Assembly: GCF_017310505.1 (NCBI RefSeq)
Contig: NZ_CP065957.1
Location: forward strand, 1,426,001 to 1,490,000
DNA length: 64,000 nucleotides
From: Methylacidiphilum caldifontis
GTDB lineage: Bacteria; Verrucomicrobiota; Verrucomicrobiia; Methylacidiphilales; Methylacidiphilaceae
Direction of reading: 5' to 3'
Below are positions 35,635 to 44,480 of the stretch, one piece after another. The translations under genes were made by a program, and so were the position numbers. The number at the start of each line of letters is the position of its first letter. Positions within the stretch are counted from its first letter, which is position 1. The notes under the pieces were generated by a model that was not told the origin of the DNA, ran no database searches, and saw only the letters and a program-made list of their open reading frames with translations.

Positions 35635-37083
35635 ATGATAGGATTATTCCGCATGAACAAAAAGATGGGTGCGTGCAGATTGGCGGTATTCTGTTTAGGC
35701 TTTTTTTCCCTTTGTTTTTCTTTTCTCCAAGCGCAGACAGTAAAAACGGAGAAGGAAAAAATCATTTATGTTATACCCATTAAAGATGAGATCGAACAAT
35801 CCATGGTTTATGTCGTCAAACGAGCTGTCAATGAAGCGATCAGGAGTGGAGCTCAGGCATTAGTTGTTGACCTGGATACTCCAGGAGGTCTGGCTCAGTC
35901 AATGGAAAAAATCATTAGGGAAATTGAACGGTTTCCTGCCCAAGAAAACACTTATGCATTCATAGATCACAAAGCTTATTCGGCTGGGGCTTTTATTGCT
36001 GCTTGTTGTAGGCACATCTATATGGCTCCAGGTTCTGTCATTGGAGCGGCTAGCCCTGTTCTTTTTTCCCCTCAAGGAGGAGTACAAAACCTGCCTGAAA
36101 GTTATGAAAAAAAAATTCTTTCTGCATACCAAGGACTGATCCGTGCTATTGCAGAGCGGCATGGTCATAATCCAGCGGTTTTCAATGCCATGGTGGATAG
36201 GGATAGCGGGCTTGTTATCGATGGGATTGAAATTCTTCCCAAGGGGAAAATTTTGACTTTAACCGACTCCGAAGCTTGCAAGCAATATGGACATCCTCCA
36301 AAAGCCCTTTTGGCAGAAGGTATCGTTCAAAATCTTGAAGAGTTGGCTCAAAAAGCTATCGCTTCAGCCCTACCCTATAAACTGGTTATACTGAAACCAA
36401 CCGGGTTTGAAAAAATAGGTAGAATCATGACGTTGCTTGGCCCTATTTTTTTAACTCTCGGATTAATCTTTGGTTATTTGGAATTACAGACCGGTGGGAT
36501 AGTTTTAGGCTTACTTAGTCTATTGTTTTTTTCTCTCTATTTTTTAGGTCATTATCTTGCTGGATTGAGTGGTTGGGAACCTTTTTTTCTTTTTCTTTTG
36601 GGCTTATCCCTTATTCTCTTTGAGTTTTTTGTTTTTCCCGGACTTGTCATTCCAACATTAATAGGTTTTTTGATCATTCTCGTTGCCTTACTTGCCGCTA
36701 ACTCTGAAAAAATACCCTCTGAAAGTTTCGGCAGCTGGCTTTCTCGAATAAAAGAAGCGATACTTTCTCTTGTTGTTACTTTGGGCATTTCATTGCTGCT
36801 CATTTATATTCTATCCCGTTTTATTCCTGCCAAGACCCACATGATATTAAATGAAGTATCCAAAGATAGGAATGAGGGAGTTTCTGGTCTTACAACAGGG
36901 ATGATAGGAGAAGCGCTCACTGTTCTCAGACCAAGTGGGCTTGGAAAATTTAATGGGAAAATCGTTGATGTCATTACTCCGGCTAAATTTGTTTCTGCAG
37001 GGACACCGATCCAGATTGTACAGATTGAAGGCATACGGGTTGTAGTAGAACCTCTGAAAAAAAGAAAGTTTAGGACAACTTAA
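35635..37083 (+). CDS. NfeD-type membrane serine protease (ClpP-class, long form)
   Basis: A 482-residue protein: signal or anchor helix at about 16-36, a ClpP-like protease domain (about 45-245) with VVDLDTPGGLAQSMEKII, the nucleophile segment FIDHKAYSAGAFIAACCRH and APGSVIGAASPV, then four or five membrane helices (ILTLLGPIFLTLGLIFGYLE onward) and a C-terminal OB-like NfeD domain (about 420-475, TGMIGEALTVLRPSGLGKF). In other bacteria the long NfeD cleaves stomatin-like partners; the next gene encodes a flotillin-like protein, the usual neighbour. Both form a membrane-quality unit, though a 363-base gap separates them. Confidence 0.88.
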   Translation: MIGLFRMNKKMGACRLAVFCLGFFSLCFSFLQAQTVKTEKEKIIYVIPIKDEIEQSMVYVVKRAVNEAIRSGAQALVVDLDTPGGLAQSMEKIIREIERFPAQENTYAFIDHKAYSAGAFIAACCRHIYMAPGSVIGAASPVLFSPQGGVQNLPESYEKKILSAYQGLIRAIAERHGHNPAVFNAMVDRDSGLVIDGIEILPKGKILTLTDSEACKQYGHPPKALLAEGIVQNLEELAQKAIASALPYKLVILKPTGFEKIGRIMTLLGPIFLTLGLIFGYLELQTGGIVLGLLSLLFFSLYFLGHYLAGLSGWEPFFLFLLGLSLILFEFFVFPGLVIPTLIGFLIILVALLAANSEKIPSESFGSWLSRIKEAILSLVVTLGISLLLIYILSRFIPAKTHMILNEVSKDRNEGVSGLTTGMIGEALTVLRPSGLGKFNGKIVDVITPAKFVSAGTPIQIVQIEGIRVVVEPLKKRKFRTT

Positions 37084-37092
37084 GCAATCAAG

Positions 37093-37203
37093 CTAAAAAC
37101 TGTTTTTTTGTCGTTTAATATTTACCGAAGGATCATTTTTCCAATCTTTTTCCTCAAGAAAGCTCAAGGATTTTTTAGGGTTATTATAGCTCATTTCGGT
37201 CAA
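37093..37203 (-). CDS. Possible small protein in the gap between nfeD and floA
   Basis: The 363-base gap has one short frame worth noting on the reverse strand: 36 residues from a TTG at 37203 with an AGAGG about nine bases ahead, or 33 residues from the ATG at 37194. It reads LTEMSYNNPKKSLSFLEEKD then WKNDPSVNIKRQKNSF. The composition (mixed Lys, Asn, Ser, Trp, Asp) looks like protein rather than random AT-rich noise. It has no family I can name. It could be a real small gene or a decayed piece. Weak support. Confidence 0.25.
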   Translation of the reverse strand: MTEMSYNNPKKSLSFLEEKDWKNDPSVNIKRQKNSF

Positions 37204-37446
37204 TATAATATGACCTCTTTCAAGATAAAAGTTTGGAACGAACCCCCCTGCCAGCCATGAAGGTTTGGTGAGAAGATGTCAAAAAGATTAGAGGAGCTAT
37301 CTAAAATAGGATATATATTGATCAAGCTTTAAGGATAAACGGGATTATATATAAAGAGAAAAAAGTTGCTATTAAGAGCAGAAAAAAAGAAGGGCAGCAG
37401 TGTTGGCTTTTGATGAGTTAGATTGTTTTAAACCGAAGGGAAAAGA

Positions 37447-38457
37447 ATGATAGGATGGATTTTGATCGGCTTTTTGGTTGTTGTCCTGCTTATTGTTGCA
37501 GCCATTTTGTTTAATTTCATCGGGCTTTGGATAAAAGCGATGATTACAGGGGCTGCAGTCAGCATCTTTAATCTTGTAGCCATGAGACTTCGAGGCATCC
37601 CTCCTTCTTTAATTGTCAATACCAGGATTACGGCTGTTCGTTCTGGTCTTTCTATTTCGACGGCACAATTGGAATCTCATTTTTTAGCAGGGGGCAATAT
37701 TGAGCATGTGGTTAGAGCTTTGGTTGCTGCCGATAGGGCTGGAATTCCCCTGACTTTCAACAGGGCATGTGCCATCGATCTGGCCACGATAGGAACGGGG
37801 AAAAGCGTTTTTGAGGCTGTGCGCACTAGCGTTAATCCCAAGGTTATCGATTGTCCTTTCCAAACCGGTGGTGGTCCTACACATATCGCTGGAGTAGCAA
37901 AAGATGGAATAACGGTTAAAGTCAAAGCACGAGTGACGGTCAGAACAAACTTGGAAAGGTTTGTTGGGGGAGCAACCGAGGAAACGATTGTGGCTAGAGT
38001 TGGAGAGGGGATAGTGACGACTATTGGAATGGCTAATACATACAAAGAAGTGTTAGAACATCCTGACCGGATTTCTAAGATCGTCCTCCAGAAAGGGTTG
38101 GATTCAGGTACAGCGTTCGAAATTTTATCCATCGATATTGCCGAGGTGATCATTGGGGACAATGTGGGAGCAAAGCTACAAGCTGAACAAGCCGAGGCGG
38201 ATAAAAGGGTAGCCCAAGCGAAGGCAGAAGTCAGAAGGGCTGCTGCTGTGGCTTTGGAACAGGAGATGAAAGCAAAGGTAGAAGAAATGAAAGCAAAAGT
38301 TGTAGAAGCTGAATCTCAAATTCCGGTGGCTATTTCAGAAGCATTTAAAAAGGGTTATCTGGGGGTGATGGATTATTACCGGTTGCGGAATATCCAGGCT
38401 GACACCCAAATGCGGACGAGTATTTCAGCAGAAGGCTCTTCTGCTAGTCCGACTTGA
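37447..38457 (+). CDS. floA: Flotillin-like protein FloA
   Basis: FloA forms membrane microdomain assemblies that scaffold signalling and secretion complexes. The 336-residue protein has an N-terminal membrane hairpin ([23 protein letters not shown]), the SPFH-like middle ([38 protein letters not shown]) and a C-terminal EA-rich coiled coil ([20 protein letters not shown]). The length and the early membrane segment match FloA/YqfA rather than FloT. It follows an NfeD-type protease, as in Bacillus and others. Confidence 0.92.
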   Translation: MIGWILIGFLVVVLLIVAAILFNFIGLWIKAMITGAAVSIFNLVAMRLRGIPPSLIVNTRITAVRSGLSISTAQLESHFLAGGNIEHVVRALVAADRAGIPLTFNRACAIDLATIGTGKSVFEAVRTSVNPKVIDCPFQTGGGPTHIAGVAKDGITVKVKARVTVRTNLERFVGGATEETIVARVGEGIVTTIGMANTYKEVLEHPDRISKIVLQKGLDSGTAFEILSIDIAEVIIGDNVGAKLQAEQAEADKRVAQAKAEVRRAAAVALEQEMKAKVEEMKAKVVEAESQIPVAISEAFKKGYLGVMDYYRLRNIQADTQMRTSISAEGSSASPT

Positions 38458-38474
38458 TTTAATTTGTACGGGTT

Positions 38475-38939
38475 ATGAGAGATTTGGTTCCTTTCCTTTT
38501 TTTTGTGTTGTTGGTGGCACTGCAGCTGCTTTATGGACTGAGAAGAGGCAGTAAAAAACAGGAAGGTCCTACGGCTCGTAAACCTTTTCCTTGGGAAAAG
38601 GAGGAATCGAAGAGTCTTGATCAACTCAAAACCGAATCGGAACAGGAAGGGAAAGCATCCTCTTTAGAAAAGGAATTTTCTATTGTCTATACGAAGGCCC
38701 ATCAACTTCAGGAAGAGAAAAGCACCTCAACCGTTTTTGAAGAGGTAAAAACTGAAAATAAATATAGCTGGGAAAAGGATTTTGATAAAAATGAACCACC
38801 GCCAAAAGAATTGAAAGCAAAAAAAATAGCCCTTTTTTTGAAAAACCAAGCAGCTTTAAAAAGAGCGATTATAATGGCTGAAATCATTGGTCCCCCTCGA
38901 TCGATTCAAGACAAAGATCCATTTATGGAAAAATGGTAA
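38475..38939 (+). CDS. Small single-pass membrane protein of unknown function
   Basis: A 154-residue protein with one N-terminal helix (LVPFLFFVLLVALQLLYGL, about 4-22) followed by a charged, cytoplasm- or periplasm-facing tail rich in E and K. It has no recognised domain. It begins 17 bases after floA, so it is probably co-transcribed and may be a partner of the flotillin. PWEKEESKSLDQLKTESEQE and SWEKDFDKNEPPPKE are weakly similar segments, hinting at a short repeated motif. Confidence 0.6.
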   Translation: MRDLVPFLFFVLLVALQLLYGLRRGSKKQEGPTARKPFPWEKEESKSLDQLKTESEQEGKASSLEKEFSIVYTKAHQLQEEKSTSTVFEEVKTENKYSWEKDFDKNEPPPKELKAKKIALFLKNQAALKRAIIMAEIIGPPRSIQDKDPFMEKW

Positions 38940-39002
38940 AAATCAGATGCATTGCTATTGCTTATTAAAGGGTTATTGTTTCAAAAATCACAAAAATGAT
39001 TA

Positions 39003-40397
39003 ATGGAAGGAATGAAAAGATTAATTAAATTCTCATTTTACTTCTTTTATATCTTTTTATTTTTCTTGCTTCACGTTCTCTGGTCAGAAGAAAAAAAAAC
39101 TGAAATTCTCTATTATACCTGCACGATGCATCCCAGTGTCAAATCAAAGACCCCAGGCAAATGTCCTATCTGTTCAATGGACCTTATCCCTGTCTATTCA
39201 ACAAGCTTGGAGACTCCAAGCGCTGAAAAAATCCAAAAAGAACCGTCCCAAACAACTCCTTTTTTTATTCCTCCCGAACGGCTTCAAACCATTGGGATCA
39301 GGACCGAAGAGGTAACTGTCCTCCCCTTGAAAGCTGAAATTAAGGCACCAGCCATTGTCTCTATTAACGAGTCTCAAGTCTATGACATCAACGTCAAGGG
39401 AGGAAATGGTTATGTCATAAAATTATATGCAAATTACGTGGGTAAACATTTTTCGAAAGGAGAAGTTCTTGCCACCATATTAAGCCAGGATTGGGTACAG
39501 GCTCAAATGGACTATGTAAAAGCCTATAGGGCATGGAGAAGAAGCCTGTTAGTTAAAAAAGATAACCCCATACTGCTTGATCAACAATTTTACCATGTGA
39601 GAGCAAGGTTGAGGGTATGGGATCTTGATGAGGAGCAGATTAAAGAACTTGAGAAACGGGCATGGGCGATGTCTGTCACAGACGTCCGGACAGCTAAGGG
39701 TATACGTGGCAGTTTTGACCTTCATTCGCCTGTAGAAGGGCATGTGCATGAAAAAAATATTTATGAAGGAATGTATTTTACTGCTGGCCAATCTTTGTTA
39801 AGGATTGTGGATCTTAGGACAGTATGGATTTTAGCTGAATTGCCAGAAGATCAATCACGCTATATAACCGTGGGACTTCCTTGTGAAATAACTTTCCCAG
39901 CCTTTCCTGGAAGGATCTTTCGATCAAAGATCGATTTCATTCAACCTCATTTTGAAGAAGAAACCCGAAGACTGCAGCTTAGGGTTGTTCTCCCTAACCT
40001 CAATCACATGTTTCATCCCGGAATGTATGCTGATTTTAAAACGATCATCGATTTTGGCAAAAAACTTGCTATCGCTGAAGATGCTGTTATTCCTACCGGG
40101 GAAAAATTTGTTGTGTTTTTAGATCATGGGGGAGGTCATTTGGAACCTCGATTCGTTGATCTGGGAGAAAAAATCGAAGGTTATTACATCGTCCGCGGGG
40201 GATTGAAAGAAGGTGATCAAGTAGTCAGTGGGGCTAATTTCTTGATTGATGCAGAAGCTCGAGTCCAGGGAGCATTGAAAATATGGACAAGAGAAAATAT
40301 GAAAACTACGCCTGAACAAAACAAAGCACATCCTCCCATGGAACATAACCCTATGCATGGGATGCCTGGTCATATGCATGGAATGCCTGGTATGTAA
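39003..40397 (+). CDS. cusB: RND efflux periplasmic adaptor, CusB-like, with N-terminal heavy-metal domain and His/Met-rich tail
   Basis: The adaptor links the inner-membrane pump to the outer-membrane channel and passes Cu(I)/Ag(I). The 464-residue protein has an N-terminal anchor or signal (FSFYFFYIFLFFLLHVLW), a heavy-metal-binding module (YYTCTMHPSVKSKTPGKCPI, with C40, H43, C54, C57), hairpin and barrel domains (DINVKGGNGYVIKLYANYVG, DVRTAKGIRGSFDLHSPVEG), and a tail rich in His and Met (MHGMPGHMHGMPGM). The ending is unusual and looks metal-binding. It is six bases before cusA. No TolC-like channel lies in the window. Confidence 0.88.
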   Translation: MEGMKRLIKFSFYFFYIFLFFLLHVLWSEEKKTEILYYTCTMHPSVKSKTPGKCPICSMDLIPVYSTSLETPSAEKIQKEPSQTTPFFIPPERLQTIGIRTEEVTVLPLKAEIKAPAIVSINESQVYDINVKGGNGYVIKLYANYVGKHFSKGEVLATILSQDWVQAQMDYVKAYRAWRRSLLVKKDNPILLDQQFYHVRARLRVWDLDEEQIKELEKRAWAMSVTDVRTAKGIRGSFDLHSPVEGHVHEKNIYEGMYFTAGQSLLRIVDLRTVWILAELPEDQSRYITVGLPCEITFPAFPGRIFRSKIDFIQPHFEEETRRLQLRVVLPNLNHMFHPGMYADFKTIIDFGKKLAIAEDAVIPTGEKFVVFLDHGGGHLEPRFVDLGEKIEGYYIVRGGLKEGDQVVSGANFLIDAEARVQGALKIWTRENMKTTPEQNKAHPPMEHNPMHGMPGHMHGMPGM

Positions 40398-40403
40398 CCG
40401 ACA

Positions 40404-43400
40404 ATGATCAGCCGAATCATACAGTGGAGTGGGAAAAATCCTTTTCTAGTTCTCCTTTTTGTTTTTTTAGGCACAGTCTTAGGGATCTATTCTATTTTTC
40501 ATGTTCCTCTTGATGCGATTCCCGATCTTTCTGATGTCCAAGTGATCGTCTATACCGAATGGCCAGGAAGAAGCCCAACCCTTGTTGAAGATCAGATTAC
40601 ATATCCAATTTCGACTCTTTTTATATCGGCTCCCAAAGTCAAGTATGTAAGAGGGGAGTCGATGTTTGGTAAATCTTTTGTCTATGTGATTTTTGAGGAT
40701 GGGACAGATCTTTATTGGGCTAGGAGCAGGGTGCTCGAGTATTTGAATACGGTGCGTACAAAACTCCCTTCTAATGTTACTCCGACGATAGGACCCGATG
40801 CGAGTGGAGTAGGTTGGGTTTTTGAATATGTTTTAGTCGATACTTCTGGAAAATATACCTTGGATCAGTTGCGTTCCTTCCAGGATTGGACCTTGCGTTA
40901 TGCGCTTGGGACAGTGCATGGGGTTTCAGAGATAGCCAGTTTTGGCGGCTATGTTCGGCAATATCAGGTTAATGTAGATCCTAACAAGCTCTTGGCTTAT
41001 GGAGTCCGTTTTGGTGAAGTAGTCGAGGCAATACAAAAAAGCAATCGAGATGTAGGGGGCAAAAGCATCGAGGTTTCCACGGTGGAATTTTACATAAGAG
41101 CTAAGGGTTATTTTAGGAATCTGCAAGACATCGGCAATGTCGTTGTAAAAAGGGGAAGGCAAGGAGTGCCTGTCCTTGTCCGCCAGCTTGGAGACCTATC
41201 CCTTGGTGGAGATTTTCGATTTGGGGTGACTGATTTTAACGGACTTGGAGAGGCGGTGGGTGGGATTGTGGTCATGAGGTACGGAGAAAATGCCTTGCAA
41301 CTGATCAATGGTTTAAAAAAGAAAATCAAAAGCCTGGAAGCTTCTTTTCCCCCAGGAGTTAAACTCATTCCGGTTTATGACCGCTCCGAGCTTATATACA
41401 GATCGATTGATACACTTAAAAGAAAGCTTATTGAAGAATGTCTTATTGTCAGTCTTGTCTGTGTTGTCTTTCTTTGGCACATACGCAGCTCGCTTGTTCC
41501 GATTCTTATGTTGCCGACCGCTGTTATCTTATCGTTCATTCCATTTTCTAGTTTTCATCTGACCGCTAATATCATGTCACTGGGGGGTATAGCTATAGCG
41601 ATAGGAGCGATGATCGACGCAGCCATTGTGATGGTTGAAAATGCCCATCGCTCGCTAGAAGAATACAAGGTTGCTAGTGGTCTTGAGCCTAGTGGTTCTG
41701 TCCGAAGAAAGTTATTGCTTGAAGCTTCAAAAAATGTGGGTAGACCCCTATTTTTTTCCCTGCTTGTCATTACCGTTTCCTTTTTACCCATTTTTGCTTT
41801 GGAAGACCAGGAAGGAAGACTATTTAAACCCCTTGCTTTTACAAAAACCTTCTCCATGTTTTTTGCTGCCTTGCTTTCGGTTACCCTTGTTCCCCCTCTT
41901 ATGCTTGGGTTTGTGAGAGGCAAGATCATCCCTGAACAAAGAAACCCACTCAACCGGTTTCTTTTTTTTATCTATACTCCACTGCTTGAGCTGAGCTTAA
42001 AACATAGGTTTGTCGTTATAACCCTAGCTTTACTTATTTTAGGCTCTACTTTTTATCCTTTGTCAAAATTGGGGGCAGAGTTCATGCCTCCTCTCAATGA
42101 AGGGACGATCCTTTACATGCCCACAGCAGTACCCGGAATAAGCATCTCTGAAGCTTCTCGCTTTCTTAATCTGCAGGATCGCTACTTGATGACCTTCCCT
42201 GAAGTAGAAATGGTTTTTGGAAAAGCGGGAGGGGCGGATACAGCAACCGATCCAGCTCCCCTTTCAATGACCGAAACGGTTGTAACTTTAAAGCCTAAGG
42301 AGAAATGGAGAAAGGGTATGGATTGGGACAAGCTGATTGCGGAAATGAATCAAAAGTTGCATTTTCCAGGCGTAGCTAACGTGTTCTGGATGCCTATCCA
42401 AACAAGGATCCAGATGCTTACGACAGGATTTCGATCCGTCTTGGGAATCAAGATCTTCGGCAAAGATTATGAAGAGTTGAACAGGCTTGGGGAAGAAATA
42501 GAAAAAGTGCTCTTGGAACTACCCGAAACCCGTAGTGCTTATGCGGAGAGAATTGAGGGTGGGAATTATATCGATATCATTCCACGCAGGGAGAGACTGG
42601 CTCGCTACGGATTAACAATCGAAGATGTGGATCAAATCATAGAGGGAGCCATTGGAGGAAATCCTGTGACCACAGTAATAGAAGGAAGAGAGCGTTATCC
42701 AGTCAGTGTCAGGTACAACCGGGATTTTAGAAAAGATAGTGCTGCACTGTCTCAGATTCTTGTTCCTCTTCCTCCACAACCCCCTTTACCGAAACAGATG
42801 ACTGGGCAGGAGGCTATGGCTGCTGCAGTGTTTACGACCTCGCAGGTTCCTTTAGGAGAAATAGCTGATATTCGGTTTAACCAAGGCCCTCCGCTTGTCC
42901 GAAGCGAAAATGCACAACTGGTCAATTTTGTTTTTGTAGACACGGCTGAAAAAGATCTAGTCGGATATATCAAGAAAGCGGGTCAAAAGATAGGCATGAA
43001 AATCTTTTTCCCACCAGGTTATTATATTGAATGGGCTGGCAGCTACCAATATTTCCTGCGGGCCAAAGCCAAATTTTCCATTCTTATTCCTTTAACCTTG
43101 TTTATCATTTTTGTCCTGATTTACATCAATACGGGCTCTATCAAAAGAGCGGTTATTGTCCTTCTGGCTTTTCCTTTTTCGTTAGTTGGAGCATTCTGGT
43201 TTCTGTATATCTTGGGTTATAACTTGAGTGTTGCTGTTGCAGTCGGTTTGATCGCTTTGGCTGGAATTGATGCTGAAACCGGTGTAATCATGCTTCTTTA
43301 CCTTGATCACGCTTTCATGGAAGCTAAAAAACAGGGAAAATTGAATTCAATGGATGATCTTTTAAACGCGGTAAAGGAAGGAGCCGCGGGTAGAATAAGA

Positions 43401-43619
43401 CCAAAGGTGATGACAGTCTGCGCCATTCTGTTTGGCCTTTTACCTATACTTTGGAGTCAGGAAACGGGAGCGGATGTGATGAAAAGGATAGCTGCACCAA
43501 TGGTCGGAGGAGTGATTACTTCAGCTATATTGGAGCTTATTATCTATCCAGTGATCTATATTTATCTTGAGAGAAGATCGGTTGTTGTATCTCAAAAACT
43601 GAAGGCCATAAACAAATAA
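40404..43619 (+). CDS. cusA: Heavy-metal RND efflux pump, CusA-like (Cu/Ag type)
   Basis: CusA is the trimeric proton-driven inner-membrane pump for Cu(I)/Ag(I). The 1,071-residue protein has twelve membrane helices in two halves and two large periplasmic loops. The three pore methionines align with E. coli CusA: Met572 in TILYMP, Met622 in PLSMTETVV and Met671 in RIQMLTTG. The proton-relay residues also align: Asp405 in AIGAMIDAAIVM, Glu in AGIDAETGVIM and Lys in RIRPKVMTV. Specificity for Cu/Ag rather than Co/Zn/Cd follows from the Met triad. An insertion PLPPQPPLPKQMTGQEAMA near residue 790 is not in CusA. Confidence 0.93.
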   Translation: MISRIIQWSGKNPFLVLLFVFLGTVLGIYSIFHVPLDAIPDLSDVQVIVYTEWPGRSPTLVEDQITYPISTLFISAPKVKYVRGESMFGKSFVYVIFEDGTDLYWARSRVLEYLNTVRTKLPSNVTPTIGPDASGVGWVFEYVLVDTSGKYTLDQLRSFQDWTLRYALGTVHGVSEIASFGGYVRQYQVNVDPNKLLAYGVRFGEVVEAIQKSNRDVGGKSIEVSTVEFYIRAKGYFRNLQDIGNVVVKRGRQGVPVLVRQLGDLSLGGDFRFGVTDFNGLGEAVGGIVVMRYGENALQLINGLKKKIKSLEASFPPGVKLIPVYDRSELIYRSIDTLKRKLIEECLIVSLVCVVFLWHIRSSLVPILMLPTAVILSFIPFSSFHLTANIMSLGGIAIAIGAMIDAAIVMVENAHRSLEEYKVASGLEPSGSVRRKLLLEASKNVGRPLFFSLLVITVSFLPIFALEDQEGRLFKPLAFTKTFSMFFAALLSVTLVPPLMLGFVRGKIIPEQRNPLNRFLFFIYTPLLELSLKHRFVVITLALLILGSTFYPLSKLGAEFMPPLNEGTILYMPTAVPGISISEASRFLNLQDRYLMTFPEVEMVFGKAGGADTATDPAPLSMTETVVTLKPKEKWRKGMDWDKLIAEMNQKLHFPGVANVFWMPIQTRIQMLTTGFRSVLGIKIFGKDYEELNRLGEEIEKVLLELPETRSAYAERIEGGNYIDIIPRRERLARYGLTIEDVDQIIEGAIGGNPVTTVIEGRERYPVSVRYNRDFRKDSAALSQILVPLPPQPPLPKQMTGQEAMAAAVFTTSQVPLGEIADIRFNQGPPLVRSENAQLVNFVFVDTAEKDLVGYIKKAGQKIGMKIFFPPGYYIEWAGSYQYFLRAKAKFSILIPLTLFIIFVLIYINTGSIKRAVIVLLAFPFSLVGAFWFLYILGYNLSVAVAVGLIALAGIDAETGVIMLLYLDHAFMEAKKQGKLNSMDDLLNAVKEGAAGRIRPKVMTVCAILFGLLPILWSQETGADVMKRIAAPMVGGVITSAILELIIYPVIYIYLERRSVVVSQKLKAINK

Positions 43620-43706
43620 AAAAACTAAAACAACCCAAAAATTTCCTTCAGTCGAAGGAAAACCTTGGCTCTCGCTAAAGGGCATTCAAATTATAATAAA
43701 AAGGAT

Positions 43707-43738
43707 GAAGCGGACTCCTCCATACCAGAGTCCGCTTC
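43707..43738 (-). terminator. Hairpin terminator, mainly for the reverse-strand His/Met protein gene
   Basis: A perfect 11-bp stem (GAAGCGGACTC with GAGTCCGCTTC) encloses a 10-base loop. On the reverse strand it is followed by ATCCTTTTTATTA, a T-rich tract. On the forward strand no T-run follows, so it mainly ends the gene at 43750-44166. Confidence 0.85.
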
Positions 43739-43749
43739 CAAGTAAAGGG

Positions 43750-44166
43750 TCATTTGACCGAATGCATTTCGGCTACAAGATTAATATAATCTTTGGCTTT
43801 GTCTGCTAACCTATGGGTATAAGTCATTTCAGAGCTTTCCCCTAATCCCTTCTGATGTAGCTCTTTCATTGTTTTACTGGCCAAGACCCGGTTTATCAAA
43901 TTTTGAGCTTCCCTAATGTGATGTCTTCCATGTTCTATCGACATTTCATCAATACCCGGCGACATGCCCATCTCTCCCAACATGATCAGGTTAGAGCCCT
44001 CTGCAGCCATCTCCACGGCATGATTAATCATTTCATGCATGTGGTGGAATTTCATTGATGTTCCCTGTTCATGATGGTGCCGATGCTGCTGGGCATGAAG
44101 GGGAATAGTCGCTGTCCCAAACCCTAAAAAAGCAAGCGATGACAATATATAAATCATTTTCTTCAT
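43750..44166 (-). CDS. Small exported His/Met-rich protein opposing the copper pump
   Basis: A 138-residue protein with a signal peptide (MIYILSSLAFLGFGTATIP), then HAQQHRHHHEQGTSMKFHH and MHEMINHAVEMAAEG, rich in His and Met, and a helical remainder (GRHHIREAQNLINRVLASKT). No cysteine remains after the leader. The layout suggests a helical periplasmic metal-binding protein. AGAGAGGAA is a good ribosome-binding site. It converges with cusA and is closed by the hairpin at 43707-43738. A metal link is inferred from composition and location. No named family is recognised. Confidence 0.7.
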   Translation of the reverse strand: MKKMIYILSSLAFLGFGTATIPLHAQQHRHHHEQGTSMKFHHMHEMINHAVEMAAEGSNLIMLGEMGMSPGIDEMSIEHGRHHIREAQNLINRVLASKTMKELHQKGLGESSEMTYTHRLADKAKDYINLVAEMHSVK

Positions 44167-44365
44167 AAGTTCCTCTCTCTTTTTTCTTAATTAGGAGGTC
44201 ACTCTCTAAGAATTTCATGGAGAATGACTTTATTCTAACTTTAAATCATTTGCTTAAAAATAAAAAGTTGAAATATAATTGGAATAAAACAATTTTCTTG
44301 GAATAAAATCAGGATTAAGAGATTTAATAAAAAGCAGCTGGTATAAAAAATGCTTTGAAAAGATT

Positions 44366-44451
44366 GCTGTGGAGACCATAAAACCATTGATACCTCCTCT
44401 AATGGGCCATAACGCGATCTATTCAATGTCGTTTTAAATGGCCTCCACAGC
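44366..44451. repeat. Long imperfect hairpin of unknown role
   Basis: The 314-base gap between the His/Met protein gene and yihY holds one striking structure. GCTGTGGAGACCAT pairs with ATGGCCTCCACAGC (13 of 14), then AAAAC with GTTTT, then CATTGA with TCAATG, with small bulges on the 3' side. The loop of about 32 bases holds ATGGGCCAT. About 24 base pairs is far longer than a simple terminator. It lies just past the 3' end of yihY and before the other gene. Both sides are followed by short T-runs, so a two-way terminator is possible; a small RNA or mobile hairpin is also possible. A 61-codon reverse frame across it looks accidental. Confidence 0.65.
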
Positions 44452-44480
44452 TTTTCTAAGCAGAAGTCTTTTTATACTTT

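Noticed and set aside
44241-44426. 61-codon reverse frame in the gap beside yihY
   Set aside because: It crosses the long hairpin and reads as low-complexity hydrophobic sequence; more likely chance.
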